Position numbers and translations under genes: made by a program. Shown in pieces: positions 1 through 7,815 of a DNA stretch of 34,982 nucleotides. The notes below the pieces were generated by a model. The model had not been told where the DNA came from. It saw nothing but the letters and a program-made list of their open reading frames with translations, and did not search any database. Source of the stretch: Gemmataceae bacterium. GTDB lineage: Bacteria > Planctomycetota > Planctomycetia > Gemmatales > Gemmataceae. The DNA lies in contig JAIEMG010000203.1 of assembly GCA_019752375.1 (NCBI GenBank), positions 1 to 34,982 on the forward strand. Direction: 5' to 3'. The number at the start of each line of letters is the position of its first letter. Position 1 is the first letter of the stretch.

Positions 1-1012
1 TCCGAATGGCCGAAAACCTTGTTTTTCCCGTGTAGGATTGCTGTTTCCCTTGTAGAAAACGCAGTTGCACCCTAATCGCCTTCCCTGTTTCAGTCTCCCA
101 AGTAGTAAATGTCGAGGAGCCGGTTTGCGCCACAACGCGCTTTGCGTCAGGAGTGAGGCATAAGGCTAAGGCAAATTGGGCGTCGAACATTCGCATCGTT
201 TCTCCTGTCACGATGTTCACTACCATCAGGCGCAATGCGCTCGACCCACGTTCACCGTTCTTCATGAGGAGCGCCGATTTGTTATCAGGAAAGATCGATC
301 CGACGGCGCTCCACCCTTCCGCTCCTTTCCACGCGCGGAGGACTTCACCGTCGGAGAGGCGCCAGACGCGGACCGCGCCGGGCGGCTCATCTATCGTTCC
401 CCCACACCCGGTGAACCCTCGCTTGTTATCCGGTGAAACAGTAATTGAAGAAACGCTGGCCTTGCCCAGCTCCCGAAGGAGTTTCCCTTTGCTGACGTCC
501 CAGACCTTCAGGATTTGTGCATCGGAGTCGCCGTCCGCACCGGTCGTTAGGGCGAGCGTTCCGTCTGGGGAGAGGCCGACGGGGAACCCGGTCCCGTTGG
601 AATAGGGCTTGGTGACCCAGACCTCCCGGCCGGTGAACGCGTCAATGAGCGACAGGCCGCGTGTCTCCTCAAGCACTATTGCGCGCTTGCCGTCAGGGAG
701 GAAGCGCAGGAAGTACACACTGCCGTTCTGGCCCCCCCAGGACTTGATGGGTTCGCCCTTGGCGATGTCCCACAGGACGAAGAGCTGAAGTGTTGCAGGG
801 AGCCACGCCCGGCGGCCCTTGACGATTCGGTGGCCCAACAAGAGGTACTTGCCGTCGGGGGAAAAACTGGCTGCGGTCACCTCCACGACGAGGTCATCCT
901 CGTTTGGGTTAATGCCACCACCCGGGTAGCTGAAGGTGAATGTTGGCGTCCGCGTGGCGGCGTCGCAGCCGAGCAGGAGCACCGCAACAGCGAGAGCAAG
1001 GAATCGCTTCAT
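1..1012 (-). CDS. WD40-repeat lipoprotein, C-terminal end cut by window edge
   Basis: The minus-strand frame is open from the ATG at 1012 to the left edge without a stop, giving at least 337 residues. It begins MKRFLALAVAVLLLGCDAAT: a positively charged N-terminus, a hydrophobic stretch and a lipobox (LLGC) predicting lipid attachment at Cys16. The rest contains repeated blade-like units, each with a (S/L/V/T)PD(G/N) turn followed 30-40 residues later by a WD-type strand, for example SFSPDGKYLLLG with LWDIAKGEP and LSPDGTLALTTG with LKVWDVSKGKLL. Five to six such units are visible, consistent with a WD40 beta-propeller. WD40 proteins are usually protein-interaction scaffolds; no enzyme motif is seen and the partner is unknown. 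There is no strong Shine-Dalgarno before the ATG. An envelope-anchored location is inferred from the signal peptide only. Confidence 0.8.
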   Translation of the reverse strand, partial: MKRFLALAVAVLLLGCDAATRTPTFTFSYPGGGINPNEDDLVVEVTAASFSPDGKYLLLGHRIVKGRRAWLPATLQLFVLWDIAKGEPIKSWGGQNGSVYFLRFLPDGKRAIVLEETRGLSLIDAFTGREVWVTKPYSNGTGFPVGLSPDGTLALTTGADGDSDAQILKVWDVSKGKLLRELGKASVSSITVSPDNKRGFTGCGGTIDEPPGAVRVWRLSDGEVLRAWKGAEGWSAVGSIFPDNKSALLMKNGERGSSALRLMVVNIVTGETMRMFDAQFALALCLTPDAKRVVAQTGSSTFTTWETETGKAIRVQLRFLQGKQQSYTGKTRFSAIR

Positions 1013-1183
1013 CGGGCTACCTCGGGAAGGTGGCGAAGGGAGCCGGCTGAGAAAGTTTACGGCGGTTCGCGGGGCGTGTCAAAAGGAACGTCCATGAACA
1101 GCGTAACGAACAGCGGAGACAACAACGGCGATGCAGGACGGGTAAAACGGGGAACGGGAAAACAGGGAACGGGGGGGGAAACA

Positions 1184-1251
1184 GGGAACGGGGACATCGC
1201 AAGGTTTCGGCAGAACGGGGAACGGGGACATCGCAAGTTTTCGGCAAAGAA
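1184..1251. repeat. imperfect 34-bp tandem repeat
   Basis: Two adjacent copies of a 34-bp unit (1184-1217 and 1218-1251) share GAACGGGGACATCGCAAG and TTTCGGCA. They are preceded at 1140-1185 by further degenerate GGGAACGGG/AAACAGGGAACGG units. The array fills the gap between the WD40 lipoprotein start and the HicA-like gene end. No coding sense is apparent. Confidence 0.7.
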
Positions 1252-1256
1252 CGGGC

Positions 1257-1505
1257 TCACGCCGGTGTCTTCTTGAGCTGATTCTCGAAGGACTCTCCCG
1301 ACATCAAGCCGCGAGCATCGAGCATGGCTTTCACCTCGATCAGGTTGTAGCTCGCTACCGGATCGCTCAGCCGATAGGGCCGGAATACGAACAAGGTGTC
1401 GGATGGCTCGTGCCGGAAGACGGTCTGTTCCGCGTTCGAGAATTCGCAAAAGCCCAATCGAGTCAGAAGGTGGCGCAGTTCGCCGAACGTGACGCTGTTT
1501 TTCAT
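1257..1505 (-). CDS. HicA-like small protein
   Basis: An 82-residue protein with the alternating pattern of HicA/YcfA-type folds: helix (FGELRHLLTRLGF), strand (TVFRHEPSDTLFVFRPY), then helix (LIEVKAMLDARGLMS). In typical HicA toxins a G-S/T-H-H motif carries the catalytic histidine. Here the equivalent region reads NAEQTVFRH, so the catalytic His before the strand appears to be absent and RNase activity is doubtful. Its ATG overlaps the TGA of the upstream DUF4365 gene by 4 bp (1502-1505), so the two are probably translationally coupled. It may be a toxin-antitoxin-like partner or an accessory subunit of the nuclease-like protein. No HicB-like antitoxin is adjacent. Confidence 0.65.
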   Translation of the reverse strand: MKNSVTFGELRHLLTRLGFCEFSNAEQTVFRHEPSDTLFVFRPYRLSDPVASYNLIEVKAMLDARGLMSGESFENQLKKTPA

Positions 1506-2026
1506 GGAAAGATCACTCCGCGGATGCGTGCCAGGACGGCATCGCGTACCTGGGCGAATTGCCGAATGGCTGCCTCGTTGAGTCGCTGATCGCAGGGCAA
1601 GTAGACCGTCGTCGTTGTCGCCCGGTGCCGGGGCGGCCGCCGGCGGGACCCGACGAAATACGGTTGAACGTGGAGCCAGTATGCTTGGTCCGTATTCGCA
1701 TCATACAGAATCAGGAAAACCGGCATGGGCTCCGTGCGCCAGGCCCAGACATCGCGCCATTCCAGCCGCACCGCGACCGTATTCCCCTTTTCTCTGACAT
1801 TGAGTTTATCGGTCGCCTTCACCTGAAAAAGCACGCGCCCGCTTTCGGGTTCCCCAGCCACGGTGTAGGTTTCCATCAGCAAGTCAATCCCGTAGTCGTG
1901 GGTCGTTCGCTGCGCGGTCCAACCGCAGAGGAGCACCGCTCGCTCGACGTGATTGATACTGAGGTCGGCAATCACATGTTCGCGTGTTCGCCGCTTGCGC
2001 GGCCCGCTCGGTTTCCACGTTGGCAC
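1502..2026 (-). CDS. DUF4365-type PD-(D/E)XK nuclease-like protein
   Basis: I chose the GTG at 2026 (174 aa) because AAGGAGG lies 4 bases upstream of it. A frame extension to an ATG at 2152 would add 42 low-complexity residues with no ribosome site. The protein resembles DUF4365 proteins: an N-terminal helix with Glu29 (SINHVERAVLLCGW), then HDYGIDLLME with Asp48, then VLFQVKAT with Gln68 and Lys70. The order E...D...QxK matches the PD-(D/E)XK nuclease-fold signature in its Gln variant, as in some mobile-element and restriction-linked nucleases. A second half (LEWRDVWAWRTEPMPVFLIL) fits the DUF4365 core. It overlaps the HicA-like gene by 4 bp. DNA or RNA cleavage is inferred only from the motif. 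Confidence 0.72.
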   Translation of the reverse strand: MPTWKPSGPRKRRTREHVIADLSINHVERAVLLCGWTAQRTTHDYGIDLLMETYTVAGEPESGRVLFQVKATDKLNVREKGNTVAVRLEWRDVWAWRTEPMPVFLILYDANTDQAYWLHVQPYFVGSRRRPPRHRATTTTVYLPCDQRLNEAAIRQFAQVRDAVLARIRGVIFP

Positions 2027-2265
2027 GGCGCCTCCTTGCGGGGGAGGAATTGAGTGGCGGCTAGACTGAACTCCAGCCGCCGGATCAGCAATCGGTCGCC
2101 GCTGCCCCTTCTCTCCAGTTGGCTTCGAATCGAGGAACAGGCAATCATCCAAGCGAGCGCAGAAATCAATGGGGGATGAAAGGATTGTGATGGGTCGTCA
2201 AGGCCCTGTCAACAGGCGAGAAAAACGAGCCATCGGGCCCCATTGCAGATGCCGCACGGTCGAAC

Positions 2266-2294
2266 TTGACAGCCGAAACAAGTTCGCTTAGTGT
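2266..2294 (+). promoter_or_regulatory. putative sigma70-type promoter of the efflux operon
   Basis: TTGACA at 2266-2271, a 17-base spacer, and TAGTGT at 2289-2294 (TAnnnT) form a plausible -35/-10 pair directly in front of the TetR operator. The -10 match is only partial. The predicted start of transcription would fall inside the palindrome at 2297-2318. Confidence 0.45.
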
Positions 2295-2296
2295 TG

Positions 2297-2318
2297 ACGG
2301 ACTGACTGGTCAGTCCGT
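2297..2318. promoter_or_regulatory. TetR-family operator palindrome
   Basis: This is a perfect inverted repeat: ACGGACTGAC and GTCAGTCCGT around a 2-base centre (TG). It lies 12 bases upstream of the TetR start codon and just after the putative -10. The size, symmetry and position are those expected for an autoregulatory TetR operator. The Shine-Dalgarno GGAGG (2322-2326) follows immediately. Confidence 0.75.
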
Positions 2319-2330
2319 TTTGGAGGAGCC

Positions 2331-2996
2331 ATGACCAAGAAACTCGTCGCCAAGCGCCCTGCTCGCCCCAGCACCGAGGCGCTGGTCGCCAGCCGGCGGG
2401 AAGAGATTCTCGAAGCAGCGGCCAAACTGTTCGCGCGTCATGGATTCGAGGGTTGCGACACACAACTCCTGGCGGACGAGCTGGGCGTCGGCAAGGGCAC
2501 GTTGTATCGCTACTTTCCCAGCAAGCGCGAGCTCTTCCTCGCCGCGGCGGACCGTGCCATGCGTCTGCTTCGCCAGCAGATCGACACCAGTATCGCCGAC
2601 GTGGTCGACCCGCTCGAGCGCATCGCCGTCGCCATCCGCGCTTACCTGGCGTTCTTCAACGATCATCCCGAGTTCGTCGAGCTGCTCATGCAGGAGCGCG
2701 CCCAGTTCAAGGATCGCAAGAAGCCCACGTACTTCGAGCATCGAGAAGCCAACCTCGAACGCTGGCGCGTGATGTACCGCGGGCTGATCGCTGACGGACG
2801 CATCCGCGACATGCCGGTCGAACGCATCACCGATGTGCTCGGCGCGCTGGTCTACGGCGCCATGTTCACCAACTACTTTACCGGCCCCCGTCAGGCGCCC
2901 GAGGCGCAGGCACGCGAAATCCTGGACGTGGTCTTCCGCGGCATCCTTAGCGACACGGAACGCCAGCGCGTGAGCTCGACGCAGACTCCGCGGTGA
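2331..2996 (+). CDS. TetR/AcrR-family transcriptional regulator
   Basis: A 221-residue protein starting 4 bases after GGAGG. Residues about 22-70 form the TetR DNA-binding domain: SRREEILEAAAKLFARHGFE followed by the helix-turn-helix LLADELGVGKGTLYRYFPSK, a near-consensus recognition helix. The C-terminal 140 residues are helical and would bind ligand and dimerise; the inducer cannot be read from sequence. It is the first gene of an operon with an RND membrane-fusion protein and two RND pumps, so it most likely represses its own operon through the palindrome at 2297-2318 and is released by a pump substrate. The gap to the next start is 62 bases. Confidence 0.93.
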   Translation: MTKKLVAKRPARPSTEALVASRREEILEAAAKLFARHGFEGCDTQLLADELGVGKGTLYRYFPSKRELFLAAADRAMRLLRQQIDTSIADVVDPLERIAVAIRAYLAFFNDHPEFVELLMQERAQFKDRKKPTYFEHREANLERWRVMYRGLIADGRIRDMPVERITDVLGALVYGAMFTNYFTGPRQAPEAQAREILDVVFRGILSDTERQRVSSTQTPR

Positions 2997-3058
2997 GATG
3001 GGACAGCCGCGGACTTTCCCATGCATGCTTCGCGGTGAGTTTTCTTTGGGAGTCACCC

Positions 3059-4243
3059 GTGCGAACCCTTGCAAAAACGAGTGCCCTCCTTCTCCTTCTG
3101 ATGCACTTCCCCGCGCTGGCCGGTTGCAGTGGCTCGCAGGGGCCCGGCGGCGGGCCGCCCCCACCTCCGGAAGTCCTGGTTAGCGTGCCCATTAACAAGC
3201 CGATCATCGATTACGAGGACTTCCCTGGCCGTACCGAGGCCATCAACTCGATCGACGTCAAGGCCCGCGCCACCGGCTACCTCGATCGCGTACTCTTCAA
3301 GGAAGGCACGGAGGTCAAGAAGGGGGAGGTGCTCTTCGAGATCGACCCGCGCACGTACCAGGCCGAATTGAATCGCGCCGATGCAATGCTGGCGGCCGCC
3401 ACCGCCAAGGCGAACCGCATGGAATCGGACTACCAGCGGGCCATGACGCTGGTCGGCAAGGGGAGCCTGAGCCGCGAGGAGTTCGACCGCATTGCCGGCG
3501 AGCGCAACGAATCCCGGGCGGCCATCGGCGTCGCCAAGGCCAATCACGACGTTGCCGAGTTGAACCTGAGCTTCACCAAGGTGCGCTCGCCAATCGACGG
3601 ACGCATCAGTCGGCGCTACACCGATCCCGGCAACTTGGTTAAGGCGGACGAAACAGTCCTGACCACCATCGTCTCGCTGGATCCAATCTATGTCTACTTC
3701 GACCTGGACGAGCGAACCACGCTGCGCCTCAAACGTCTGATGCGCGAAGGTAAGATCAAGTGGTCGGCGGAAGCAGGCTGGCCGGTTGAGATGGGCCTGT
3801 CCGACGAAAAGGCCTATCCGTACCGCGGCATGGTCACATTCACGGACAACCGCGTGGATGCCGAGACCGGCACCTGGCGGTTGCGTGCCCAGTTCCCCAA
3901 CGGGCGCGACGTCCTGGCGCCTGGCTTGTACGTTCGCGTACGTCTGCCGATCGGCAGCTCATTTCCAGCACTGCTGGTCGGCGAACAAGCGCTGGGCACC
4001 AACCAGGGACAGCGGTTCGTCTATGTCGTGGAGAGTGAAAACAAGGTCGCCGAGCGCCGCGTGGAAGTCGGCCGGCTGCACGACGGCTTGCGGGTGATCA
4101 ACGATGGTCTGAAGCCGGGTGAAAAGGTCGTCGTCAGCGGTCTTCAGCGGGTGCGGCCAGGCATTGTCGTGACGCCGAAACTCGTGGAAATGCCGGTGAT
4201 GACGGCGTCCGCGGTCCCCAGTGAGAGCAAATCGGCGAAATAA
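3059..4243 (+). CDS. RND efflux periplasmic adaptor (membrane-fusion) lipoprotein
   Basis: I chose the GTG at 3059 because it has GGGAG 6-10 bases upstream and starts a clean lipoprotein signal, LLLLLMHFPALAGC; an in-frame ATG at 2993 overlaps the regulator gene and adds no signal-like sequence. The protein (394 aa) shows the HlyD/AcrA order: a Pro-rich linker, a first barrel/lipoyl half (IDVKARATGYLDRVLFKEG and VLFEIDPRTYQAEL), a helical hairpin (about residues 95-150), the second lipoyl half (LNLSFTKVRSPIDGRISRR), then beta-barrel and membrane-proximal domains (LAPGLYVRVRLPIG, LKPGEKVVVSGLQRVRPG). It would link the inner-membrane RND pump to an outer-membrane channel. The channel gene is not in this window. 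Confidence 0.93.
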   Translation: MRTLAKTSALLLLLMHFPALAGCSGSQGPGGGPPPPPEVLVSVPINKPIIDYEDFPGRTEAINSIDVKARATGYLDRVLFKEGTEVKKGEVLFEIDPRTYQAELNRADAMLAAATAKANRMESDYQRAMTLVGKGSLSREEFDRIAGERNESRAAIGVAKANHDVAELNLSFTKVRSPIDGRISRRYTDPGNLVKADETVLTTIVSLDPIYVYFDLDERTTLRLKRLMREGKIKWSAEAGWPVEMGLSDEKAYPYRGMVTFTDNRVDAETGTWRLRAQFPNGRDVLAPGLYVRVRLPIGSSFPALLVGEQALGTNQGQRFVYVVESENKVAERRVEVGRLHDGLRVINDGLKPGEKVVVSGLQRVRPGIVVTPKLVEMPVMTASAVPSESKSAK

Positions 4244-4289
4244 CAAGCGCCTGGCGTCATCCATTCACGGAGTTGAGGGGCAGGGCCCA

Positions 4290-7200
4290 GTGATCTCGCG
4301 TTTCTTCATCGACCGGCCCATCTTTGCCGCAGTGCTGTCCATCCTCATCACGCTGGCGGGCGGCATCTCCGTTTTCACGCTGCCGTTGGCCCAGTTCCCG
4401 AACGTCACGCCGCCGACCATCGAAGTGCGTTGCAGCTACCCGGGGGCCAGCGCCCAGGACGTTGCGAACGCAATCGCAGCGCCCATCGAGCAGCAGGTCA
4501 ATGGCGTCGAAGGCATGATGTACATGTCGTCGCAGTGCGCCAATGACGGCAGCTACAACCTCACGGTCACCTTTCGCCAAGGCGTCGACGTCAACCTGGC
4601 GCAGGTGCTGGTGCAAAACCGAGTGAACCTTGCGGTGCCGCAGTTGCCGGAGGTCATCAAGCAGACTGGCGTCACCACGCGCAAGCGCTCGCCGGACATT
4701 ATCATGGGAATCGCGATCTACTCGCCTTCGGGCCGCTACGATCAGCTTTATCTTAGCAACTATGCGCTGATGCAGGTGAAGGACGAACTGTCGCGCGTGC
4801 CAGGCGTCGGCGACGTATTCCTGTTCGGCCAGCGCGACTACAGCATGCGCGTGTGGGTGGACCCGAACAAGCTGGCGGCGCGGCGGATGACCGCCATGGA
4901 CGTGGTCGAAGCCCTCCGTGAGCAGAACGCCCAGGTGGCGACCGGGGCGCTCGGTCAGGAGCCGATGCAGTCCGGCCAGGCGTCGCAGGTCACGCTCGAT
5001 GCTCTGGGTCGATTGCGCGACGTGGAGCACTTCGAAGACATCGTCGTCAAGCGAACCCGCGCGGGGCGAATGACACGCCTCAAGGACGTCGGACACGTCG
5101 ATCTCACCTCGCGCACATCGGACATTCAGGTTCGCATGGATGGCCGCGATGCCGTCTTTCTCGCCATCTTTCAGATGCCGGACGCCAACGCACTGGAGGT
5201 GTACGACCGCATCCTGGCCAAGATGGACGACCTGAAGCAGGATTTCCCCGAAGGCGTCGAATACGACATCGGCTTCGACACCACGCCTTACACGCGAGAA
5301 TCGATCCACGAGGTCGTCAAGACGCTTCGCGATGCGGTGATCCTGGTCGCCTTCGTCGTGCTGCTGTTCCTGCAAAACTGGCGCAGCGCCCTGATTCCCC
5401 TGGTGGCGGTACCCGTCGCCATTGTCGGCACCTTTGCCGTGATGGCTGCGTTTGGTTTCTCGCTCAACAATCTGACGCTGTTCGGCCTGGTGCTGGCCAT
5501 CGGCATCGTTGTGGACGACGCCATCGTCGTGGTCGAGGCGGTGGAGCATCACATCGAGCATGGCTTGGCGCCACGCGAGGCGACCATTGAAGCCATGCGT
5601 CAGGTCGCGGGGCCGGTGATCGCGGTCGGACTGGTGCTGTCGGCCGTCTTTGTGCCGTGTGCCTTCATCGCCGGCATCACCGGGCAATTCTTCCGCCAGT
5701 TTGCGCTGACGATCGCGGTCTCGACCATCATCTCGGCATTCAACTCGCTGACGCTGAGCCCGGCACTGACGGCGTTGTTGCTCCGGCCACGCGGGCAGGC
5801 CGCGGCACCGCCATTGCCCCGGCTGGCGTTTCCACTGGCGGGCCTGTGGCTCGGTTGGGAGGCGGGCAGCCGGATTCCATCCACCGAATCGTGGGCATGG
5901 CTGATTCCCATTGCCATCGGGCTCATCGGTGCAGTGGTCGGCTGGTGGAGCGGACGGTTGCTGAACATTGTCCTTGGCCGCTTCTTCCAGGGCTTCAACT
6001 GGGGCTTTGGGAAAGCAACGGGGTATTACACGCGAATCGTTCGCGGCCTGCTGCGCATCAGCGTTTTGATCTTGATCGTCTATGGGGGCTTGCTGGTCGT
6101 GACCTACTGGAGCTTCCGCGAGACGCCGCGCGGGTTCCTGCCCAACCAGGACATGGGCTACCTGATGGTCAACGTGCAACTGCCCGATTCGGCGTCCGTG
6201 GAGCGGACCGACAAGGTGATGCGCCAGATGGAGCAGATCGTGCTCAAGACTCCGGGCGTTCGCCATGTCACCGGCATGGTCGGACAGTCGTTCGTGCTGA
6301 ATGCGTCGGGCTCTAACTTTGGTTCGTGCTTCGTCAATTTGAAGCCGTACTGGCAGCGACGCGACCCGAGCACGTCCAGCATGGCGATCGCCGATCACCT
6401 GCGCCGGGAATTCGGCCGCGAGATTCTCGATGCCAATGTCGCCGTGTTTGGCCCGCCGCCGGTGCGCGGCGTCGGCCGGGCGGGCGGGTTCACGATCATG
6501 ATCGAGGACCGCGGCGACGTCGGACCGCGGCAACTCCAGGTGCAAACCGACAACCTGGTGCGCCTGGGCAACGAGACGCCAGGGCTGGTCGGCCTTTTCA
6601 CCGTCTTTCGAGCCAACGTGCCGCAGTACCACATCGAAATGGACCCCGGCGCTTGCTTGATGCGAACCGTCACGCCGAAGGACTTTGCCGACACGCTGGC
6701 GATCTACGAGGGCTCGCTGTACGTCAATGACTTCAACCTCTTTGGCCGCACCTGGCAGGTGATCGTCCAGGCGGAGGAACCGTTCCGTCGCTCCGCCGAT
6801 TCGATCGGCCACCTCCGCGCGCGGAACGCACACGGCAGCATGGTGCCGGTGGGGTCGCTGGCAGGGATCCGGCAAGTGAACGGTCCCTTGATCCTCACGC
6901 GCTACAACATGTATCCGGCCGCGTCGATCAACGGCATGGCCGGGCCTGGCGTCAGCTCCGGACAGGTCATCGATCGGATGCAGAAGCTCTCGCGCGAGGA
7001 ATTGCCGCAAAACATGTCGTTCGAGTGGACCGACATGTCGTACCTGGAGCTGCTGGCCGGCAACACGGCGATGATCCTCTTCGCCTGCGCGGTCGTCATG
7101 GTTTTCCTGGTGCTGGCGGCCCAGTACGAAAGCTGGTCGCTGCCGTTAGCGGTCATCCTGGTCGTGCCCATGTGCCTGCTCAGCGCCATTGTCGGCGTGA

Positions 7201-7736
7201 ACATCGCCAAGATGGACATTAACATCTTCACGCAGATCGGCTTCGTCGTGCTGGTGGGACTGGCGAGCAAGAACGCGATCCTGATCGTCGAGTTTGCCAA
7301 GGCCCGGCGCCTGGAGGGCCGGTCGCGGACGGAGGCGACGCTCGAGGCATGCCGGCTGCGGTTGCGTCCGATCATCATGACGTCGTTTGCCTTCATTCTT
7401 GGCGTGGTGCCGTTGATCCTGTCGCACGGGGCTGGCGCCGAGATGCGGCGCGCGCTGGGCACCGCGGTCTTCAGCGGCATGATTGGCGTGACGCTCTTTG
7501 GCCTCGTGCTGACGCCGGTGTTCTTCGCCACCATCGACCGGCTCACCGAGACGTCGTTCTTCGCGTCCCCACGGGTGCAGCGCTGGGGCACGCTGGTGCT
7601 CGACGTGCTGACGCTCCGGCTACTCTGGAAGCCCGGAATGGAATGGGTGCGGCGGCCTCCGCGACGGATCGTGACAGCGCCACTGACGCCGCGCGAGCAG
7701 GCGAAGAAGAAGTGGGAAGGTCGAAGTGCGTCGTGA
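4290..7736 (+). CDS. RND efflux transporter, AcrB/MexB (HAE1) type, first copy
   Basis: 1148 residues from a GTG at 4290 that opens directly with the conserved RND N-terminus (ISRFFIDRPIFAAVLS), with a GAGGGG purine run upstream. Twelve membrane segments and two large periplasmic loops are expected for this family. The TM4 proton-relay Asp pair is present (GIVVDDAIVVVE), as is the TM10 Lys (GLASKNAILIVEFAKARR). AcrB relatives have about 1050 residues. The excess comes from a 50-60 residue insertion after RPRG (from about residue 500) containing two hydrophobic stretches (LAFPLAGLWLGW and WLIPIAIGLIGAVVGWW), and from a basic C-terminal tail. It lies 46 bases after the adaptor gene and 79 before a second pump gene. 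It probably exports drugs or other amphiphiles; substrate unknown. Confidence 0.95.
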   Translation: MISRFFIDRPIFAAVLSILITLAGGISVFTLPLAQFPNVTPPTIEVRCSYPGASAQDVANAIAAPIEQQVNGVEGMMYMSSQCANDGSYNLTVTFRQGVDVNLAQVLVQNRVNLAVPQLPEVIKQTGVTTRKRSPDIIMGIAIYSPSGRYDQLYLSNYALMQVKDELSRVPGVGDVFLFGQRDYSMRVWVDPNKLAARRMTAMDVVEALREQNAQVATGALGQEPMQSGQASQVTLDALGRLRDVEHFEDIVVKRTRAGRMTRLKDVGHVDLTSRTSDIQVRMDGRDAVFLAIFQMPDANALEVYDRILAKMDDLKQDFPEGVEYDIGFDTTPYTRESIHEVVKTLRDAVILVAFVVLLFLQNWRSALIPLVAVPVAIVGTFAVMAAFGFSLNNLTLFGLVLAIGIVVDDAIVVVEAVEHHIEHGLAPREATIEAMRQVAGPVIAVGLVLSAVFVPCAFIAGITGQFFRQFALTIAVSTIISAFNSLTLSPALTALLLRPRGQAAAPPLPRLAFPLAGLWLGWEAGSRIPSTESWAWLIPIAIGLIGAVVGWWSGRLLNIVLGRFFQGFNWGFGKATGYYTRIVRGLLRISVLILIVYGGLLVVTYWSFRETPRGFLPNQDMGYLMVNVQLPDSASVERTDKVMRQMEQIVLKTPGVRHVTGMVGQSFVLNASGSNFGSCFVNLKPYWQRRDPSTSSMAIADHLRREFGREILDANVAVFGPPPVRGVGRAGGFTIMIEDRGDVGPRQLQVQTDNLVRLGNETPGLVGLFTVFRANVPQYHIEMDPGACLMRTVTPKDFADTLAIYEGSLYVNDFNLFGRTWQVIVQAEEPFRRSADSIGHLRARNAHGSMVPVGSLAGIRQVNGPLILTRYNMYPAASINGMAGPGVSSGQVIDRMQKLSREELPQNMSFEWTDMSYLELLAGNTAMILFACAVVMVFLVLAAQYESWSLPLAVILVVPMCLLSAIVGVNIAKMDINIFTQIGFVVLVGLASKNAILIVEFAKARRLEGRSRTEATLEACRLRLRPIIMTSFAFILGVVPLILSHGAGAEMRRALGTAVFSGMIGVTLFGLVLTPVFFATIDRLTETSFFASPRVQRWGTLVLDVLTLRLLWKPGMEWVRRPPRRIVTAPLTPREQAKKKWEGRSAS

Positions 7737-7748
7737 CGGGTTTTGTAG

Positions 7749-7767
7749 GGCACGTTTTTAACGTGCC
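7749..7767. repeat. intergenic hairpin between the two RND genes
   Basis: A perfect inverted repeat GGCACGTT/AACGTGCC around TTT, set in GTAGGGCACG...GTGCCGGC. It has no following T-run, so it is not a clear intrinsic terminator. It may be a dispersed intergenic element or an mRNA processing/stability hairpin that sets the ratio of the two pumps. Confidence 0.6.
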
Positions 7768-7815
7768 GGCACCGCTCGGCCCAGGTTGCCGGTGCTGTTC
7801 GAAACGAGGGGTGTC

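Noticed and set aside
830..1276. Plus-strand frame across the WD40 gene start and the tandem repeat.
   Set aside because: It is antisense to the lipoprotein start and consists largely of the Gly/Asn-rich reading of the tandem repeat.
4257..7010. A 917-residue open frame antisense to the first RND gene (and similar long frames antisense to the second).
   Set aside because: It mirrors a strongly conserved gene in high-GC DNA, where third-position bias keeps antisense frames open; its protein is low-complexity and rich in His, Arg, Asp and Gln.
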